Shown: positions 1 through 8,640, counted from the first letter of the stretch. The stretch is DNA of 44,571 nucleotides from Rhodoferax sp. (GCF_025354435.1 NZ_JANXMU010000029.1:1-44571); one strand, 5' to 3'. Translations and numbers: made by a program. The notes: generated by a model from the letters alone, not told the origin.

Positions 1-189
1 GACAGCGAAGACGACTACGTTGAAAAAGTACTGGCTTTGGCGGGTGACCTGCCCGCACTGGCCCGCCAACGCGCCACGCTGCGGGCCCAGATGCAGGCCA
101 GCCCGCTGATGGACGAAGAGGGCTTTGCCCGCACGGTGGAAGCCGCTTACCAGGACATGTTTGCCCGCTGGCAGGAGACGCAAAAATGA
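1..189 (+). CDS. O-GlcNAc-transferase-like (SPINDLY) glycosyltransferase, C-terminal fragment
   Basis: Only the last 62 codons are inside the window, in frame 1, ending at TGA 187-189. The residues read as the tail of the OGT/SPINDLY (GT41-type) family: a D-E-D-D-Y-V-E-K-like segment, a helix rich in Leu/Ala/Arg, then [11 protein letters not shown] and a final [11 protein letters not shown] helix. The complete homologue at 5518-7170 ends in a comparable way. The stop overlaps the ATG of the next gene by ATGA, so the two are translationally coupled. The likely role is cytoplasmic O-glycosylation of a protein, probably flagellin given the distant flagellin genes (inference). The N-terminal TPR and catalytic parts cannot be seen. 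Confidence 0.72.
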   Translation, partial: DSEDDYVEKVLALAGDLPALARQRATLRAQMQASPLMDEEGFARTVEAAYQDMFARWQETQK

Positions 190-956
190 AAGCTGTGATT
201 TTGGCCGGGGGCTTGGGTACCCGGATTTCCGAAGAAACCCATCTCCGTCCCAAGCCGATGATCGAAATCGGCGGCAAGCCCATCCTGTGGCACATCCTGA
301 AGATGTATTCCGCCCATGGCGTGAACGACTTCGTGATCTGCTGCGGCTACAAGGGCTACATCATCAAAGAGTACTTTGCCAACTACTTCCTGCACATGTC
401 CGACGTGACCTTTGACATGGCCAACAACCGCATGGAAGTGCACCACAAGCATGCCGAACCCTGGAAGGTCACGCTGGTCGATACCGGCGACGACTCCATG
501 ACCGGTGGCCGCCTGCGCCGCGTGGCCGACTATCTGAAAGACGAGCAAGCTTTTTGCTTCACTTACGGCGACGGCGTGTCCGATGTGGACATCACGGCCA
601 GTATCGCCTTCCACCACCAGCACGGCAAGCTGGCCACCGTCACCGCCGTTCAGCCCCCTGGCCGTTACGGAGCCCTGAGCATGCAAGGCCCGGTGGTGCA
701 AGGTTTCACCGAAAAGCCGCGTGGTGATGGGGGCTTGATCAACGGTGGCTTCTTCGTGCTCTCGCCCCAGGTGCTGTCACGCATTGGTGGCGACAGCACC
801 AGCTGGGAAGGCGAACCCCTGGCGGGCCTGGCCGCCGAGGGCCAGCTCATGGCCTTTGAGCACACCGGCTTCTGGCAACCCATGGACACCTTGCGCGAGA
901 AGAACTTGCTGGAAGAACTCTGGTCGTCCGGCAAAGCCCCCTGGAAAACATGGTGA
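186..956 (+). CDS. rfbF: Glucose-1-phosphate cytidylyltransferase
   Basis: This 256-residue protein makes CDP-glucose from CTP and glucose-1-phosphate, the first step to CDP-6-deoxyhexoses. The nucleotidyltransferase signature A-G-G-L-G-T-R with [12 protein letters not shown] follows directly from the N-terminus (residues 7-31). [13 protein letters not shown] lies near 98-110 and the metal-binding G-D-G-V-S-D-V-D near 128-135; all are typical of RfbF. Length matches the family. The ATG overlaps the preceding stop (ATGA) and the gene overlaps rfbG by 7 nt. The order rfbF-rfbG is the classic CDP-sugar arrangement. A dTDP- or UDP-glucose pyrophosphorylase is unlikely because of the rfbG partner. 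Confidence 0.95.
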   Translation: MKAVILAGGLGTRISEETHLRPKPMIEIGGKPILWHILKMYSAHGVNDFVICCGYKGYIIKEYFANYFLHMSDVTFDMANNRMEVHHKHAEPWKVTLVDTGDDSMTGGRLRRVADYLKDEQAFCFTYGDGVSDVDITASIAFHHQHGKLATVTAVQPPGRYGALSMQGPVVQGFTEKPRGDGGLINGGFFVLSPQVLSRIGGDSTSWEGEPLAGLAAEGQLMAFEHTGFWQPMDTLREKNLLEELWSSGKAPWKTW

Positions 957-2002
957 TGTGGCAGGACACCCCTGTTTTCCTCACCGGCCACACCGGCTTC
1001 AAAGGTGGCTGGCTGGCCCTGTGGCTGCACGCGCTGGGGGCCAAAGTACATGGCTATGCGCTGGACCCGAACACCACGCCGAATCTGTTTGACGTAGCCC
1101 GCGTGGCCGAGGCGCTGGCCAGCGACACCCGGGCCGATTTGGCCGACCGCGCAGCTTTGCAAGCCGCGTTGTCCGCCGCCCAGCCCACGGTGGTCTTTCA
1201 CCTGGCCGCCCAGCCGCTGGTGCGCGCCAGCTATGCCGACCCGCTGGGCACCTTCGCCACCAACGTCATGGGCACAGCCCACCTGCTGGAAGCCGTGCGC
1301 AGCGTGCCCAGCGTGCGCGCCGTGGTGGTGGTGACCACCGACAAGGTCTATGACAACCGCGAATGGGTCTACCCCTACCGCGAAAGCGATGCGCTGGGCG
1401 GGCACGATCCCTACAGCGCCAGCAAAGGCGCGGCCGAAATCGTCACGGCCAGCTACCGCGCCAGCTTCTTCCACGCGCCCGGGTCGGCGCAGATCGCCAC
1501 CGCCCGGGCGGGCAACGTCATCGGCGGCGGTGACTGGGCGGCTGACCGGCTGGTGCCGGATTGCCTGAAAGCCTTTGCCGACCAGCAGCCGGTACCACTG
1601 CGCTTTCCCGGCGCGGTGCGGCCCTGGCAGCACGTGCTGGAGCCGTTGTCGGGCTATCTGCGCCTGGCCGAAGCTTTGCTGGAAGGCCAAGCCGCCAGTG
1701 GCTGGAACTTCGGCCCCGATGCCCGCAGCGATGCCACTGTGGGCCAGGTCGCCCAGCGCCTGGCCGTGCTGTGGGGGCAGGGTGCGCGGGTGGACATTCC
1801 CGAGGGCGGTAACCACCCGCACGAAGCGGGGCAGTTGCGCCTGGACATCACCCGCGCACGTGCCGAACTCGGTTGGCAGCCGCGCTGGAGCCTGGACGAT
1901 GCCCTGGCCCACACCGTGGCCTGGCACCTCGCCTGGCTGGCTGGGGACGACATGGCGGTCGCCAGCCGCGCCCAGATAGCTGTATTTGGTGGCATTCAGT
2001 GA
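950..2002 (+). CDS. rfbG: CDP-glucose 4,6-dehydratase
   Basis: This 350-residue extended-SDR enzyme converts CDP-glucose to CDP-4-keto-6-deoxyglucose with bound NAD. The glycine-rich motif T-G-H-T-G-F-K-G-G is at residues 12-20. The catalytic segment T-T-D-K is near 129-132, and Y155-S-A-S-K159 supplies the Tyr/Lys pair. [11 protein letters not shown] is a CDP-glucose dehydratase hallmark. ATG 950 overlaps the end of rfbF by 7 nt; the in-frame ATG at 956 is a possible alternative start. The TGA stop (2000-2002) forms the first bases of an intergenic palindromic repeat. Confidence 0.95.
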   Translation: MVMWQDTPVFLTGHTGFKGGWLALWLHALGAKVHGYALDPNTTPNLFDVARVAEALASDTRADLADRAALQAALSAAQPTVVFHLAAQPLVRASYADPLGTFATNVMGTAHLLEAVRSVPSVRAVVVVTTDKVYDNREWVYPYRESDALGGHDPYSASKGAAEIVTASYRASFFHAPGSAQIATARAGNVIGGGDWAADRLVPDCLKAFADQQPVPLRFPGAVRPWQHVLEPLSGYLRLAEALLEGQAASGWNFGPDARSDATVGQVAQRLAVLWGQGARVDIPEGGNHPHEAGQLRLDITRARAELGWQPRWSLDDALAHTVAWHLAWLAGDDMAVASRAQIAVFGGIQ

Positions 2003-2062
2003 TTGCTATATTATTTATAGCTACTAGTGTATATTGAACATACGCTAGAGCCCAATTTAATG
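2001..2062 (+). repeat. Intergenic palindromic repeat, copy 1
   Basis: AT-rich element between rfbG and the epimerase gene. It starts GATTGCTAT, then has ATAGCTACTAGTGTAT, a short spacer, ATACGCTAGAGCCC and finally AATTTAATG. The arms CTAGTGTAT and ATACGCTAG pair with one G-T. The first bases overlap the TGA stop of rfbG. Five related copies occur in the window, each in the orientation of the gene before it. Confidence 0.8.
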
Positions 2063-2073
2063 CTTAAAACTGT

Positions 2074-2622
2074 ATGAGCCGCTTTATTTTCCATCCCACC
2101 CCCATCGCCGGCCTGGTCGCCATCGAGCGCCTGCCGCTGGGCGATGCACGCGGTTTTCTGGAGCGGCTGTTCTGCGCCGACGACCTGGCCCCCGCAGGCT
2201 GGACCGGCCCCATGGCCCAGATCAACCATACCTTCACCGCCGAGCCCGGTACGGTACGCGGCCTGCATTACCAGCGCGCACCGCACGCCGAGACCAAGCT
2301 GGTCAGCTGCCTGGTGGGCGCAGTGTGGGATGTGGCGGTGGACCTGCGGCCAGGTTCGCCCACCTATTTGCAGTGGCATGCCGAAGCGCTGTCGGCCGAC
2401 AACCACCGCGCCCTGCTGATCCCCCCCGGCTGCGCCCATGGTTTCCAGACCCTGAACGCCGGCGTGCAGATGCTGTATTGCCATTCCCAAGCCTACGCCC
2501 CGCACAGCGAAGGCGGCCTGCACCCCCAAGACCCGCGTCTGGCCATTCCGTGGCCGCTACCGGTACACGGCTTGTCGCTCCGCGATGCCAGCCATCCATA
2601 CATCCAAGGAGAGTCAGTGTGA
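2074..2622 (+). CDS. dTDP-4-dehydrorhamnose 3,5-epimerase-like (RmlC family) CDP-sugar epimerase
   Basis: This 182-residue cupin is related to RmlC. Family motifs are R-G-L-H65-Y-Q (catalytic His), E-T-K-L-V, D-V-A-V-D-L-R (86-92) and P-P-G-C-A-H-G-F (117-124). A Tyr-Ala-Pro segment near 141 sits at the catalytic-Tyr region. In this setting it should epimerise C3 and/or C5 of the CDP-4-keto-6-deoxyhexose made by RfbG; the CDP substrate is inferred from the neighbours. The gene is separated from rfbG by 71 nt filled by a repeat. Its end overlaps the methyltransferase GTG start by 4 nt. C5 stereochemistry of the product cannot be predicted from sequence. Confidence 0.88.
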   Translation: MSRFIFHPTPIAGLVAIERLPLGDARGFLERLFCADDLAPAGWTGPMAQINHTFTAEPGTVRGLHYQRAPHAETKLVSCLVGAVWDVAVDLRPGSPTYLQWHAEALSADNHRALLIPPGCAHGFQTLNAGVQMLYCHSQAYAPHSEGGLHPQDPRLAIPWPLPVHGLSLRDASHPYIQGESV

Positions 2623-3848
2623 AATGCCGCCACTGCGCTACTGAACTCAGTTTGCCCTTCCTCGACCTGGGCAGCGCCCCGCCCAGCAATGCCTATCTGA
2701 CCGCCACCACCGTCAACGCCCCCGAGGTCTGGTATCCCCTGCGCCTGCTGGTGTGCCAAAACTGCTGGCTGGTGCAAACCGAAGACCATGCCGGGCGCGA
2801 GGCCCTGTTTACCGACGACTACGCCTACTTCAGCAGCTTCAGCAGCTCCTGGCTGGCCCACGCCAAAGCCTATGTGGAGGCCATGCAGGCGCGCTTTGCC
2901 CTGGGTGCCGACAGCCGGGTGGTGGAGATTGCCGCCAACGACGGCTACCTGCTGCAGTACGTGCAGGCCGCAGGCGTGCCCTGCTATGGCATTGAACCCA
3001 CCGCCAGCACCGCAGCCGCAGCCAAGGCCAAGGGCATCGCGGTGGTCGAGCGGTTTTTTGGCGTAGAGCTGGCGCAAGAACTGGCCGCCCAGGGCCAGCA
3101 GGCCGATCTGACAGCCGCCAACAATGTGCTGGCCCATGTGCCCGACATCAACGACTTCGTGGCCGGGTTTGCCGTGCTGCTCAAGCCCCAGGGCGTGGCC
3201 ACCTTCGAGTTTCCGCACCTGCAGCAAATGGTGCAGCAGTGCCAGTTCGACACCGCCTACCACGAGCACTATTCCTACCTGTCGCTCACTGCGGTGCAGC
3301 GCATCTTTGCGGCCAACGGCCTGCAGGTGTTTGACGTGCAAGAGCTGCCCACCCACGGCGGCAGCCTGCGCGTGTTCGCCCAGCGCGTCGACACCGGGCA
3401 GCAGCCGGTCGCCCCCGCCGTGCAGCAGGTATTGGTGGCCGAGACCGCTGCGGGCATGCAAACGGCAGATTTTTATAGCCAATTTGGCCTTCAGAGCATG
3501 CGGATAGTGCGTGAGTTGCTCTCATTTTTGGTAAGTGCCGCGCATTCAGGCCACCCAGTGGCCGCCTACGGTGCCGCCGCCAAAGGCAATACCTTGCTGA
3601 ACTTTGCCGGGGTGCGGCCGCACCTGCTGCCCTATGTGGTGGACAAAAACCCGGCCAAGCAGGGCAAGTTCTTGCCCGGCAGCCGCATTCCCATCCTGGA
3701 CGATGCCTTTCTGCGTGCCCAGCAGCCGCGCTATGTGCTCATCCTGCCGTGGAACCTGCAGGCCGAGGTGATGGAGCAGCTGGCCTACATCCGCGAATGG
3801 GGTGGCCGCTTTGTCACCGCCGTGCCGGGCCTGGCCATCCACCCATGA
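2619..3848 (+). CDS. NDP-hexose C-methyltransferase (TylC3/KijD1-like)
   Basis: The GTG at 2619 is chosen as start: AAGGAG lies at 2606-2611 and GTGA overlaps the upstream stop. The open frame runs further upstream, but only as a shadow of the epimerase gene. The product has 409 residues. It has a zinc site with C3/C6 and C46/C49, a SAM-binding segment V-E-I-A-A-N-D-G (102-109) and a catalytic patch Y214-H-E-H217-Y-S-Y like that of sugar 3-C-methyltransferases. A C-terminal domain has Y-G-A-A-A-K-G-N-T-L-L-N (317-328). It should methylate carbon next to the 4-keto group, probably C3. Residues ~285-308 are encoded by an AT-richer segment resembling the intergenic repeat. Confidence 0.9.
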   Translation: MKCRHCATELSLPFLDLGSAPPSNAYLTATTVNAPEVWYPLRLLVCQNCWLVQTEDHAGREALFTDDYAYFSSFSSSWLAHAKAYVEAMQARFALGADSRVVEIAANDGYLLQYVQAAGVPCYGIEPTASTAAAAKAKGIAVVERFFGVELAQELAAQGQQADLTAANNVLAHVPDINDFVAGFAVLLKPQGVATFEFPHLQQMVQQCQFDTAYHEHYSYLSLTAVQRIFAANGLQVFDVQELPTHGGSLRVFAQRVDTGQQPVAPAVQQVLVAETAAGMQTADFYSQFGLQSMRIVRELLSFLVSAAHSGHPVAAYGAAAKGNTLLNFAGVRPHLLPYVVDKNPAKQGKFLPGSRIPILDDAFLRAQQPRYVLILPWNLQAEVMEQLAYIREWGGRFVTAVPGLAIHP

Positions 3849-4732
3849 AGATTCTGCTCACCGGTGCCAGTGGCTACCTGGGCCGCCATGTGCTGGCCTG
3901 CCTGCGTCAGCAGGGTGCCGACGTGGTGGTACTGGGGCGCCGCCTGCCCGTGGGGTTTGAAGATGTGCCCCTGGTGCATTGCGACTTGCTGGATGGCGTG
4001 AACCTCACGCAGGCCGTGCAGGAGGCCGGGGCCACCCATCTGCTGCACCTGGCCTGGACCACCGAGTACGGTGTCTATTGGACATCCCCCCTCAACTTCC
4101 GCTGGGCCGATGCCACGCTGCGCCTGCTGCAGGCCTTTGCCGATGCAGGCGGCCAGCACGTGGCCATCGCGGGCACCTGCGCCGAGTACGACTGGGCGCA
4201 AGGGACTTTGGTGGAGAACGTCAGCCCTTACGCCCCCGCCACCCTGTACGGCGTGGTCAAGGATGCCACCCGCCGCATGGCCGCCGCCCTGTGTGCACAG
4301 CGCGGCGTGTCGCTGGCCTGGTGCCATATCTTCTTTCCGTTTGGTCCGGGCGAAGCGCCGCAGCGCATGCTGCCCTCGCTGGTGCGGGTGTTCCAGGGCC
4401 AGGTGGCACCGTTTGGCGTGAACACTGCCGCCTACCGGGGCATGCTGCCGGTGACCGACGCGGCCAGCGCCTTGGCTACGCTGCTGGTGCAGGGCTGCAA
4501 CGGTAACTTCAATATCTGCTCCGGCCAGCCTGCGCTGATCGGCGACGTGGTGCGCACCCTTGCCCGCCTGTGCGGTGCCGACCCCGGCCCCGTGTTGGCG
4601 CTGGCCTCTGCCCGTGCGGGCGACCCGCCGGTGCTGGTGGGTGACATATCCCGGCTGCGCGCCACAGGCTGGCGGCCACAATCCACGCTGGAGCAAGGCC
4701 TGGCGGCCATGGTCCAGCCCCATCTGGTTTAA
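3845..4732 (+). CDS. NAD(P)-dependent epimerase/dehydratase, probable CDP-sugar 4-ketoreductase
   Basis: The ATG at 3845 overlaps the methyltransferase stop (ATGA); upstream extension of the frame is antisense-free shadow and not used. The 295-residue extended SDR shows T-G-A-S-G-Y-L-G (6-13), T111 at the Ser/Thr position and Y135-G-V-V-K139. Last in the CDP-sugar cassette, it most likely reduces the 4-keto group of the C-methylated sugar to give the final CDP-6-deoxy-C-methylhexose. Similar proteins serve as CDP-abequose or CDP-tyvelose-type synthases. No 3-dehydrase (RfbH) is present, so a 3,6-dideoxy sugar is not predicted from this window. Exact substrate is unproven. Confidence 0.85.
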   Translation: MKILLTGASGYLGRHVLACLRQQGADVVVLGRRLPVGFEDVPLVHCDLLDGVNLTQAVQEAGATHLLHLAWTTEYGVYWTSPLNFRWADATLRLLQAFADAGGQHVAIAGTCAEYDWAQGTLVENVSPYAPATLYGVVKDATRRMAAALCAQRGVSLAWCHIFFPFGPGEAPQRMLPSLVRVFQGQVAPFGVNTAAYRGMLPVTDAASALATLLVQGCNGNFNICSGQPALIGDVVRTLARLCGADPGPVLALASARAGDPPVLVGDISRLRATGWRPQSTLEQGLAAMVQPHLV

Positions 4733-4745
4733 CGAGGACTCCCCC

Positions 4746-5525
4746 ATGACCCCCGAACAACAATTTGCCGCTGAACGTGCCGAGCGCCTGGCCGCCTATG
4801 CCCAGGACGGCGCTTTCAAAGACCTGTCGCGCCAGTGGCTACAGACCTCGATGGACAAAAAGTATGTCTACAACTACGACTGGCTGGGCCGCCCCATCAT
4901 CCAGTACCCGCAGGACATGGTGGCCATCCAGGAACTGGTGTGGACCGTACGGCCCGATCTGATCATCGAAACCGGCATTGCCCACGGCGGCTCGCTGGTC
5001 CTCAGTGCGTCCCTGCTGGCCATGTTGGACATGTGCGATGCCATCGAGAGCGGCAGCACCATCGACCCGCGCCAGTCGGCCCGCAAGGTGATCGGCATCG
5101 ACATCGACATCCGCGAGCACAACCGCGCTGCCATCCAGGCCCATCCCATGGCCAGCCGCATCCAGATGGTGCAGGGCTCGTCCATCGCGCCCGATGTGGT
5201 GGCCCAGGTGCATGCTGCCGCCCAAGGTTTCAAGAAGGTTATGGTGTTCTTGGACTCCATGCACACCCACGACCATGTGCTGGGCGAGCTGAATGCCTAC
5301 GCACCCTTGGTTACCCCCGGCAGCTACTGCGTGGTGTTCGACACCTTTGTGGAAGATATGCCGCCCCAGTTCTTTGCCGACCGCCCCTGGGACGTGGGTA
5401 ACAACCCCAAGACGGCCACCCGCCAATGGCTGCAGGGCCACCCCGAGTTTGTGGTGGATCCGGCCATGGAGTCGCGCCTGATGGTGACGGTGGCCCCCGA
5501 GGGCTTTTTGAAGTGCCATGGTTGA
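4746..5525 (+). CDS. CmcI-family (cephalosporin hydroxylase / rhamnosyl O-methyltransferase) protein
   Basis: Start ATG 4746 follows GAGGA at 4734-4738; the longer open frame upstream is a shadow. The 259-residue product matches the CmcI family, whose members are SAM-dependent, metal-using O-methyltransferases despite the hydroxylase name. Visible motifs: I-I-E-T-G-I-A-H-G-G-S (73-83, SAM loop), G-I-D-I-D-I-R (117-123), L-D-S-M-H-T-H-D-H-V (169-178, probable metal/catalytic region) and V-F-D-T (197-200). It overlaps the following glycosyltransferase by 8 nt. A role in O-methylating a glycan sugar fits its position; a hydroxylase role cannot be excluded. Confidence 0.85.
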   Translation: MTPEQQFAAERAERLAAYAQDGAFKDLSRQWLQTSMDKKYVYNYDWLGRPIIQYPQDMVAIQELVWTVRPDLIIETGIAHGGSLVLSASLLAMLDMCDAIESGSTIDPRQSARKVIGIDIDIREHNRAAIQAHPMASRIQMVQGSSIAPDVVAQVHAAAQGFKKVMVFLDSMHTHDHVLGELNAYAPLVTPGSYCVVFDTFVEDMPPQFFADRPWDVGNNPKTATRQWLQGHPEFVVDPAMESRLMVTVAPEGFLKCHG

Positions 5526-7170
5526 TCTGATTGTCGGGCTGGACCCGGCCCAGGTGGTTTTGCTGGCTTTGCTGGAGGGCGAGGCCTGCGAGGCGCGGCA
5601 GGACTACCAGCGCGCCATCCTGCATTACATGGAGGCACTGGCCGTCAACCCCCAGCACGTAGATGTCTGGTGCCGACTGGGCCGCATCTTCATGCTGGGC
5701 CCGGATTGGAACCGGGCCATCGAGGTGCTGGAAACCGCCTTGCATCTCAGCCCTGGCCTACCGTATGCGCAGAAATTTCTGGCCTTGGCCCACTTCAACC
5801 TGGGTCACCGGGATCTGGCGATCACGCTGATCGAAGAGGCCGCCCGGCACAGCCACGAGTCGAATATCTGGGTGCTGCGGGCCTGGATCCGCTGCAACAT
5901 CGACAAAGACCCCGCCCGCACCCTGGCCGTGTTCCAGGACTGGGGCCGCCGCTTTGCCGACCCGCTGACCCGTAAGGCTGTGCCGTTTCAAAAACAAGAC
6001 CGTCGCCCGGGTAAAAAGCTGCGCGTGGGCTACGTGACGGCCGACTTCCGGGTGCACTCCATCGCTTTCTTCATGCAGCCAGTGCTACAGCACCATGACC
6101 CGGAGCAGGTAGAGATTTATGTGTACTCGGGTGGCAAGCACGACTACATCACGGAGGCGATGCAGCAGGATGTGCCGCACTGGCACGACACCATGGGCAT
6201 GTCGGACGATGCGCTGTACCAGCTCATCCGCTCTCACCAGATCGATGTGCTGGTGGATTTGTCGGGCCACACCGCCGAAAACCGCCTGCTGGTGTTTGCC
6301 CGCCGGGCTGCACCTGTGCAGGTCACCTGGCTGGGCTTCATGAATACCCTGGGCATGAAGGGTATGGACTACCGGCTGACCGATGGCGGGACGGACCCGT
6401 TGGGCAATGAAGTGCTTTATACCGAAAAGCTGTTTCGTTTGCAGTGCATGGCCAGCTACGTACCACCGCGGCACGCACCGCTGCTGCAGCAACTGCCCAT
6501 GGAGACCAACGGCTACCCGACCCTGATTTCACTGAACAACTCGTTCAAGGTCACCGACGCCATGCTGCGTGTGTGGGCCCGTATCCTGGCGTTGTGCACC
6601 GATGCCCGGCTGCTCATCATGGTCAAGGAATCGACTCCAGATGCGGCCCAGGCAGCCATGCAGCCGCGGGTGGAGGAGGCCGGCCTGCCGATAGAGCGGG
6701 TGTCGGTGGTGCCGCAGTTGCTGCTGGAGCAGTTTATGGAATTGGGTTTTGTGGCCGATGTGGCACTCGACACCTCCCCTGTGTCGGGCGGTACCACCAC
6801 ATTGCATGCGCTGTGGATGGGTTTGCCGGTGGTTGCGTTAGACGCACAGCGGGCTATCGACTCGTCTAGCGCCCGGATTTTGGGCGGCATTGGCTTGGGC
6901 GAGCTGGTGGCGAGTGACGAAGACGCTTACGTCAGGCTCACGGTCGAGCTCTTGCAAAATCCGGAACGTCTGGCGGGCTACCGTGCCAGCACCCGCACCT
7001 ATTTGACCCAGAGCGTGCTAATGGACTACCCCAGCCGCACCGCCGAGGTGGAGGCCGCCTACCGCCTGATGTGGCTGAACTATCTGTGCAAGGCGCCGCG
7101 CTACCTGGACAGTGGCTGCGATGTGGCGCAGGCGTTGCGTGCGGCAGAGGGTTTTCAGGCAGGTAAGTAG
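5518..7170 (+). CDS. TPR-containing O-GlcNAc-transferase-like glycosyltransferase (SPINDLY type)
   Basis: 550 residues. The N-terminal ~150 form TPR-like helices (for example A-I-L-H-Y-M-E-A-L-A-V-N-P and A-I-E-V-L-E-T-A-L-H-L-S-P). The catalytic region starts R-V-G-Y-V-T-A-D-F-R-V-H180-S. It contains D-L-S-G-H251-T, a G-F-x-x-T-L-G-M-x-G-M-D-Y segment (273-285), N-N-S-F-K (340-344) and L-D-T-S-P-V-S-G-G-T-T-T followed by A-L-W-M-G-L-P-V-V (417-439), as in GT41 enzymes. It should transfer a nucleotide-activated sugar to Ser/Thr of a protein bound by the TPRs. With the fragment at 1-189 it is one of two such enzymes bracketing the sugar cassette. Flagellin as target is inferred. Confidence 0.92.
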   Translation: MVDLIVGLDPAQVVLLALLEGEACEARQDYQRAILHYMEALAVNPQHVDVWCRLGRIFMLGPDWNRAIEVLETALHLSPGLPYAQKFLALAHFNLGHRDLAITLIEEAARHSHESNIWVLRAWIRCNIDKDPARTLAVFQDWGRRFADPLTRKAVPFQKQDRRPGKKLRVGYVTADFRVHSIAFFMQPVLQHHDPEQVEIYVYSGGKHDYITEAMQQDVPHWHDTMGMSDDALYQLIRSHQIDVLVDLSGHTAENRLLVFARRAAPVQVTWLGFMNTLGMKGMDYRLTDGGTDPLGNEVLYTEKLFRLQCMASYVPPRHAPLLQQLPMETNGYPTLISLNNSFKVTDAMLRVWARILALCTDARLLIMVKESTPDAAQAAMQPRVEEAGLPIERVSVVPQLLLEQFMELGFVADVALDTSPVSGGTTTLHALWMGLPVVALDAQRAIDSSSARILGGIGLGELVASDEDAYVRLTVELLQNPERLAGYRASTRTYLTQSVLMDYPSRTAEVEAAYRLMWLNYLCKAPRYLDSGCDVAQALRAAEGFQAGK

Positions 7171-7218
7171 GGGGCTATTCTGGCCATTTCAGCCGGCCTC
7201 TGCGTGTAGACTGACCAG

Positions 7219-8385
7219 ATGCATTTAGAAACCTCTGTTCCCCTGCTGGTACCGGATTTGCCGAGTCCGCAAGAGCTGATGCCCTATTTGCAACGCATGC
7301 ACGCCGCCCGGCACTATTCCAATTTTGGCCCTTTAGTGTGCGAACTGGAGCAGCTGCTGGCGGCCCGCTTCCAGGTGGCCACACCCGCAGCGTCCGTCAC
7401 CACAGCCAGCAGTGCCACGTTGGCACTGGAGCTGGCCTTGACCGCTTTGGCCTTGCCTCCAGGCTCCAAGGTTCTGGTGCCCGCCCTCACTTTTGTCGCC
7501 ACTGCTACGGCCGTGGTGCGCGCAGGCTATGTGCCGGTGCTGGGCGATGTAGATCCCGATAGTTGGCTGATGACCCCTGGCATGGCCTGGCAGATGCGCC
7601 AGCATGTGGCGTTTGACGCGGTGGTTCCCGTGGCCACCTTTGGTGCGCCGCAGGACATGGCTGCCTGGAGCTTGTTTGAACAGTCCACCGGCTTGCCGGT
7701 GATCGTGGATGCAGCAGGGGCTTTTGGCAGTCAGTGGCTGCACGGCAGCCAGGGCACGTTGGTGTTCAGCTTGCACGCCACCAAGTCCTTGCCCGCAGGC
7801 GAGGGCGGGCTGGTGGTGTCCACCAATACAGCGCTGGTGGCCAAGGTCCGGCAAATGTCTAATTTCGGTATCAATTTGCAGCCTGGTGCGCGCGTGCCTA
7901 CTGGGGTGCTGGCCAGCATTGGCACCAACGCTAAAATGAGCGAATACCACGCAGCCGTGGGCTTGGCATCGTTGTCCCGCTGGGACGCTGGTGCGCAACG
8001 ACGGCGCGAACTCTACAGCGCCTTGCGCTCCGGTCTGGATGCGGCAACCGGGGATGCCTTGCGTTGGCAAACCACCCTACCAGGCGGCATTGTGGCACCG
8101 GGATTGCTGTGCGCCCGCATGCCCAGCGCCGCCGACCGGTTGCGCCTGGAGCGTCTGTGCCAGAAATTGAAAATTGGAACCCGGCGGTGGTACCAGCCTT
8201 TGCTGGGAGAGATACGCGGTACGGCTGCGCGCTGGGAGTCCGCGCCTACTCCGAACGCCAATGCGATTGCCCGTGATTTGATCGGATTGCCGTTTTTCCC
8301 GTCCATGACGGCACCGCAGCTGAATGCGGTGGTCGAGGCGGTGGGCCAAGCTGTGGTGTCAGACCGGGTTAAGGCATTGGTCTGA
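7219..8385 (+). CDS. DegT/DnrJ/EryC1/StrS-family PLP-dependent sugar aminotransferase
   Basis: 388 residues of the sugar-aminotransferase fold. Seen: cofactor loop S-S-A-T-L-A-L-E-L-A (64-73), P-A-L-T-F-V-A-T-A-T-A (88-98), V-I-V-D164-A-A-G-A-F-G with the PLP-nitrogen Asp, and F-S-L-H-A-T-K189-S-L-P-A-G-E-G-G with the Schiff-base Lys. Such enzymes put an amino group on a keto sugar (usually C4 or C3). No separate keto-sugar source sits beside it, so its substrate could be the RfbG product or a sugar made elsewhere. It heads a run of acyl-metabolism genes, suggesting the amine is then N-acylated (inference). The 48-nt gap upstream shows no clear promoter. Confidence 0.88.
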   Translation: MHLETSVPLLVPDLPSPQELMPYLQRMHAARHYSNFGPLVCELEQLLAARFQVATPAASVTTASSATLALELALTALALPPGSKVLVPALTFVATATAVVRAGYVPVLGDVDPDSWLMTPGMAWQMRQHVAFDAVVPVATFGAPQDMAAWSLFEQSTGLPVIVDAAGAFGSQWLHGSQGTLVFSLHATKSLPAGEGGLVVSTNTALVAKVRQMSNFGINLQPGARVPTGVLASIGTNAKMSEYHAAVGLASLSRWDAGAQRRRELYSALRSGLDAATGDALRWQTTLPGGIVAPGLLCARMPSAADRLRLERLCQKLKIGTRRWYQPLLGEIRGTAARWESAPTPNANAIARDLIGLPFFPSMTAPQLNAVVEAVGQAVVSDRVKALV

Positions 8386-8415
8386 ATTTGTTTGATTTTT
8401 AAGGGAGAGATGCCT

Positions 8416-8640
8416 GTGAGCACCGTGAATGCATTCGTAGAAAAATTTTTGGAAGCCGTTGATTTTCAAGACCCCGTAGCCGTCACCGGTGATACCTTGC
8501 TGGCCAGCTTGCCCGAATGGGATTCACTGGCCGCCTTGGGTGTCATCGTGATGTGCGATATGGAATATGGCAAAACCATCTCTGGCAATGATCTGAAAAA
8601 CTGCGCTACGGTAGCCGACATCCACGCTCTGCTGGGCTAA
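8416..8640 (+). CDS. Acyl carrier protein
   Basis: A 74-residue acyl carrier protein with the phosphopantetheine site in L-P-E-W-D-S37-L-A-A-L. GTG 8416 is chosen because AAGGGAG (8401-8407) lies 8 nt upstream; ATG 8410 would be only 2 nt from that site, and TTG 8392 has none. It is shorter and less acidic than housekeeping AcpP, has a Cys-bearing helix, and is followed 5 nt later by a ketoacyl-ACP synthase III gene, so it is a dedicated pathway carrier rather than AcpP. No phosphopantetheinyl transferase or acyltransferase is encoded nearby, so loading depends on host enzymes. Confidence 0.88.
   Translation: MSTVNAFVEKFLEAVDFQDPVAVTGDTLLASLPEWDSLAALGVIVMCDMEYGKTISGNDLKNCATVADIHALLG

Noticed and set aside
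665-1927. Long minus-strand open frame (420 codons) opposite rfbF/rfbG
   Set aside because: High-GC shadow frame rich in Gly, His, Gln and Ala with no recognisable domain; the plus strand carries clear rfbF and rfbG.
2325-2618. N-terminal extension of the C-methyltransferase frame
   Set aside because: It overlaps the epimerase gene out of frame; GTG 2619 with AAGGAG gives the family N-terminus with its zinc-binding cysteines.
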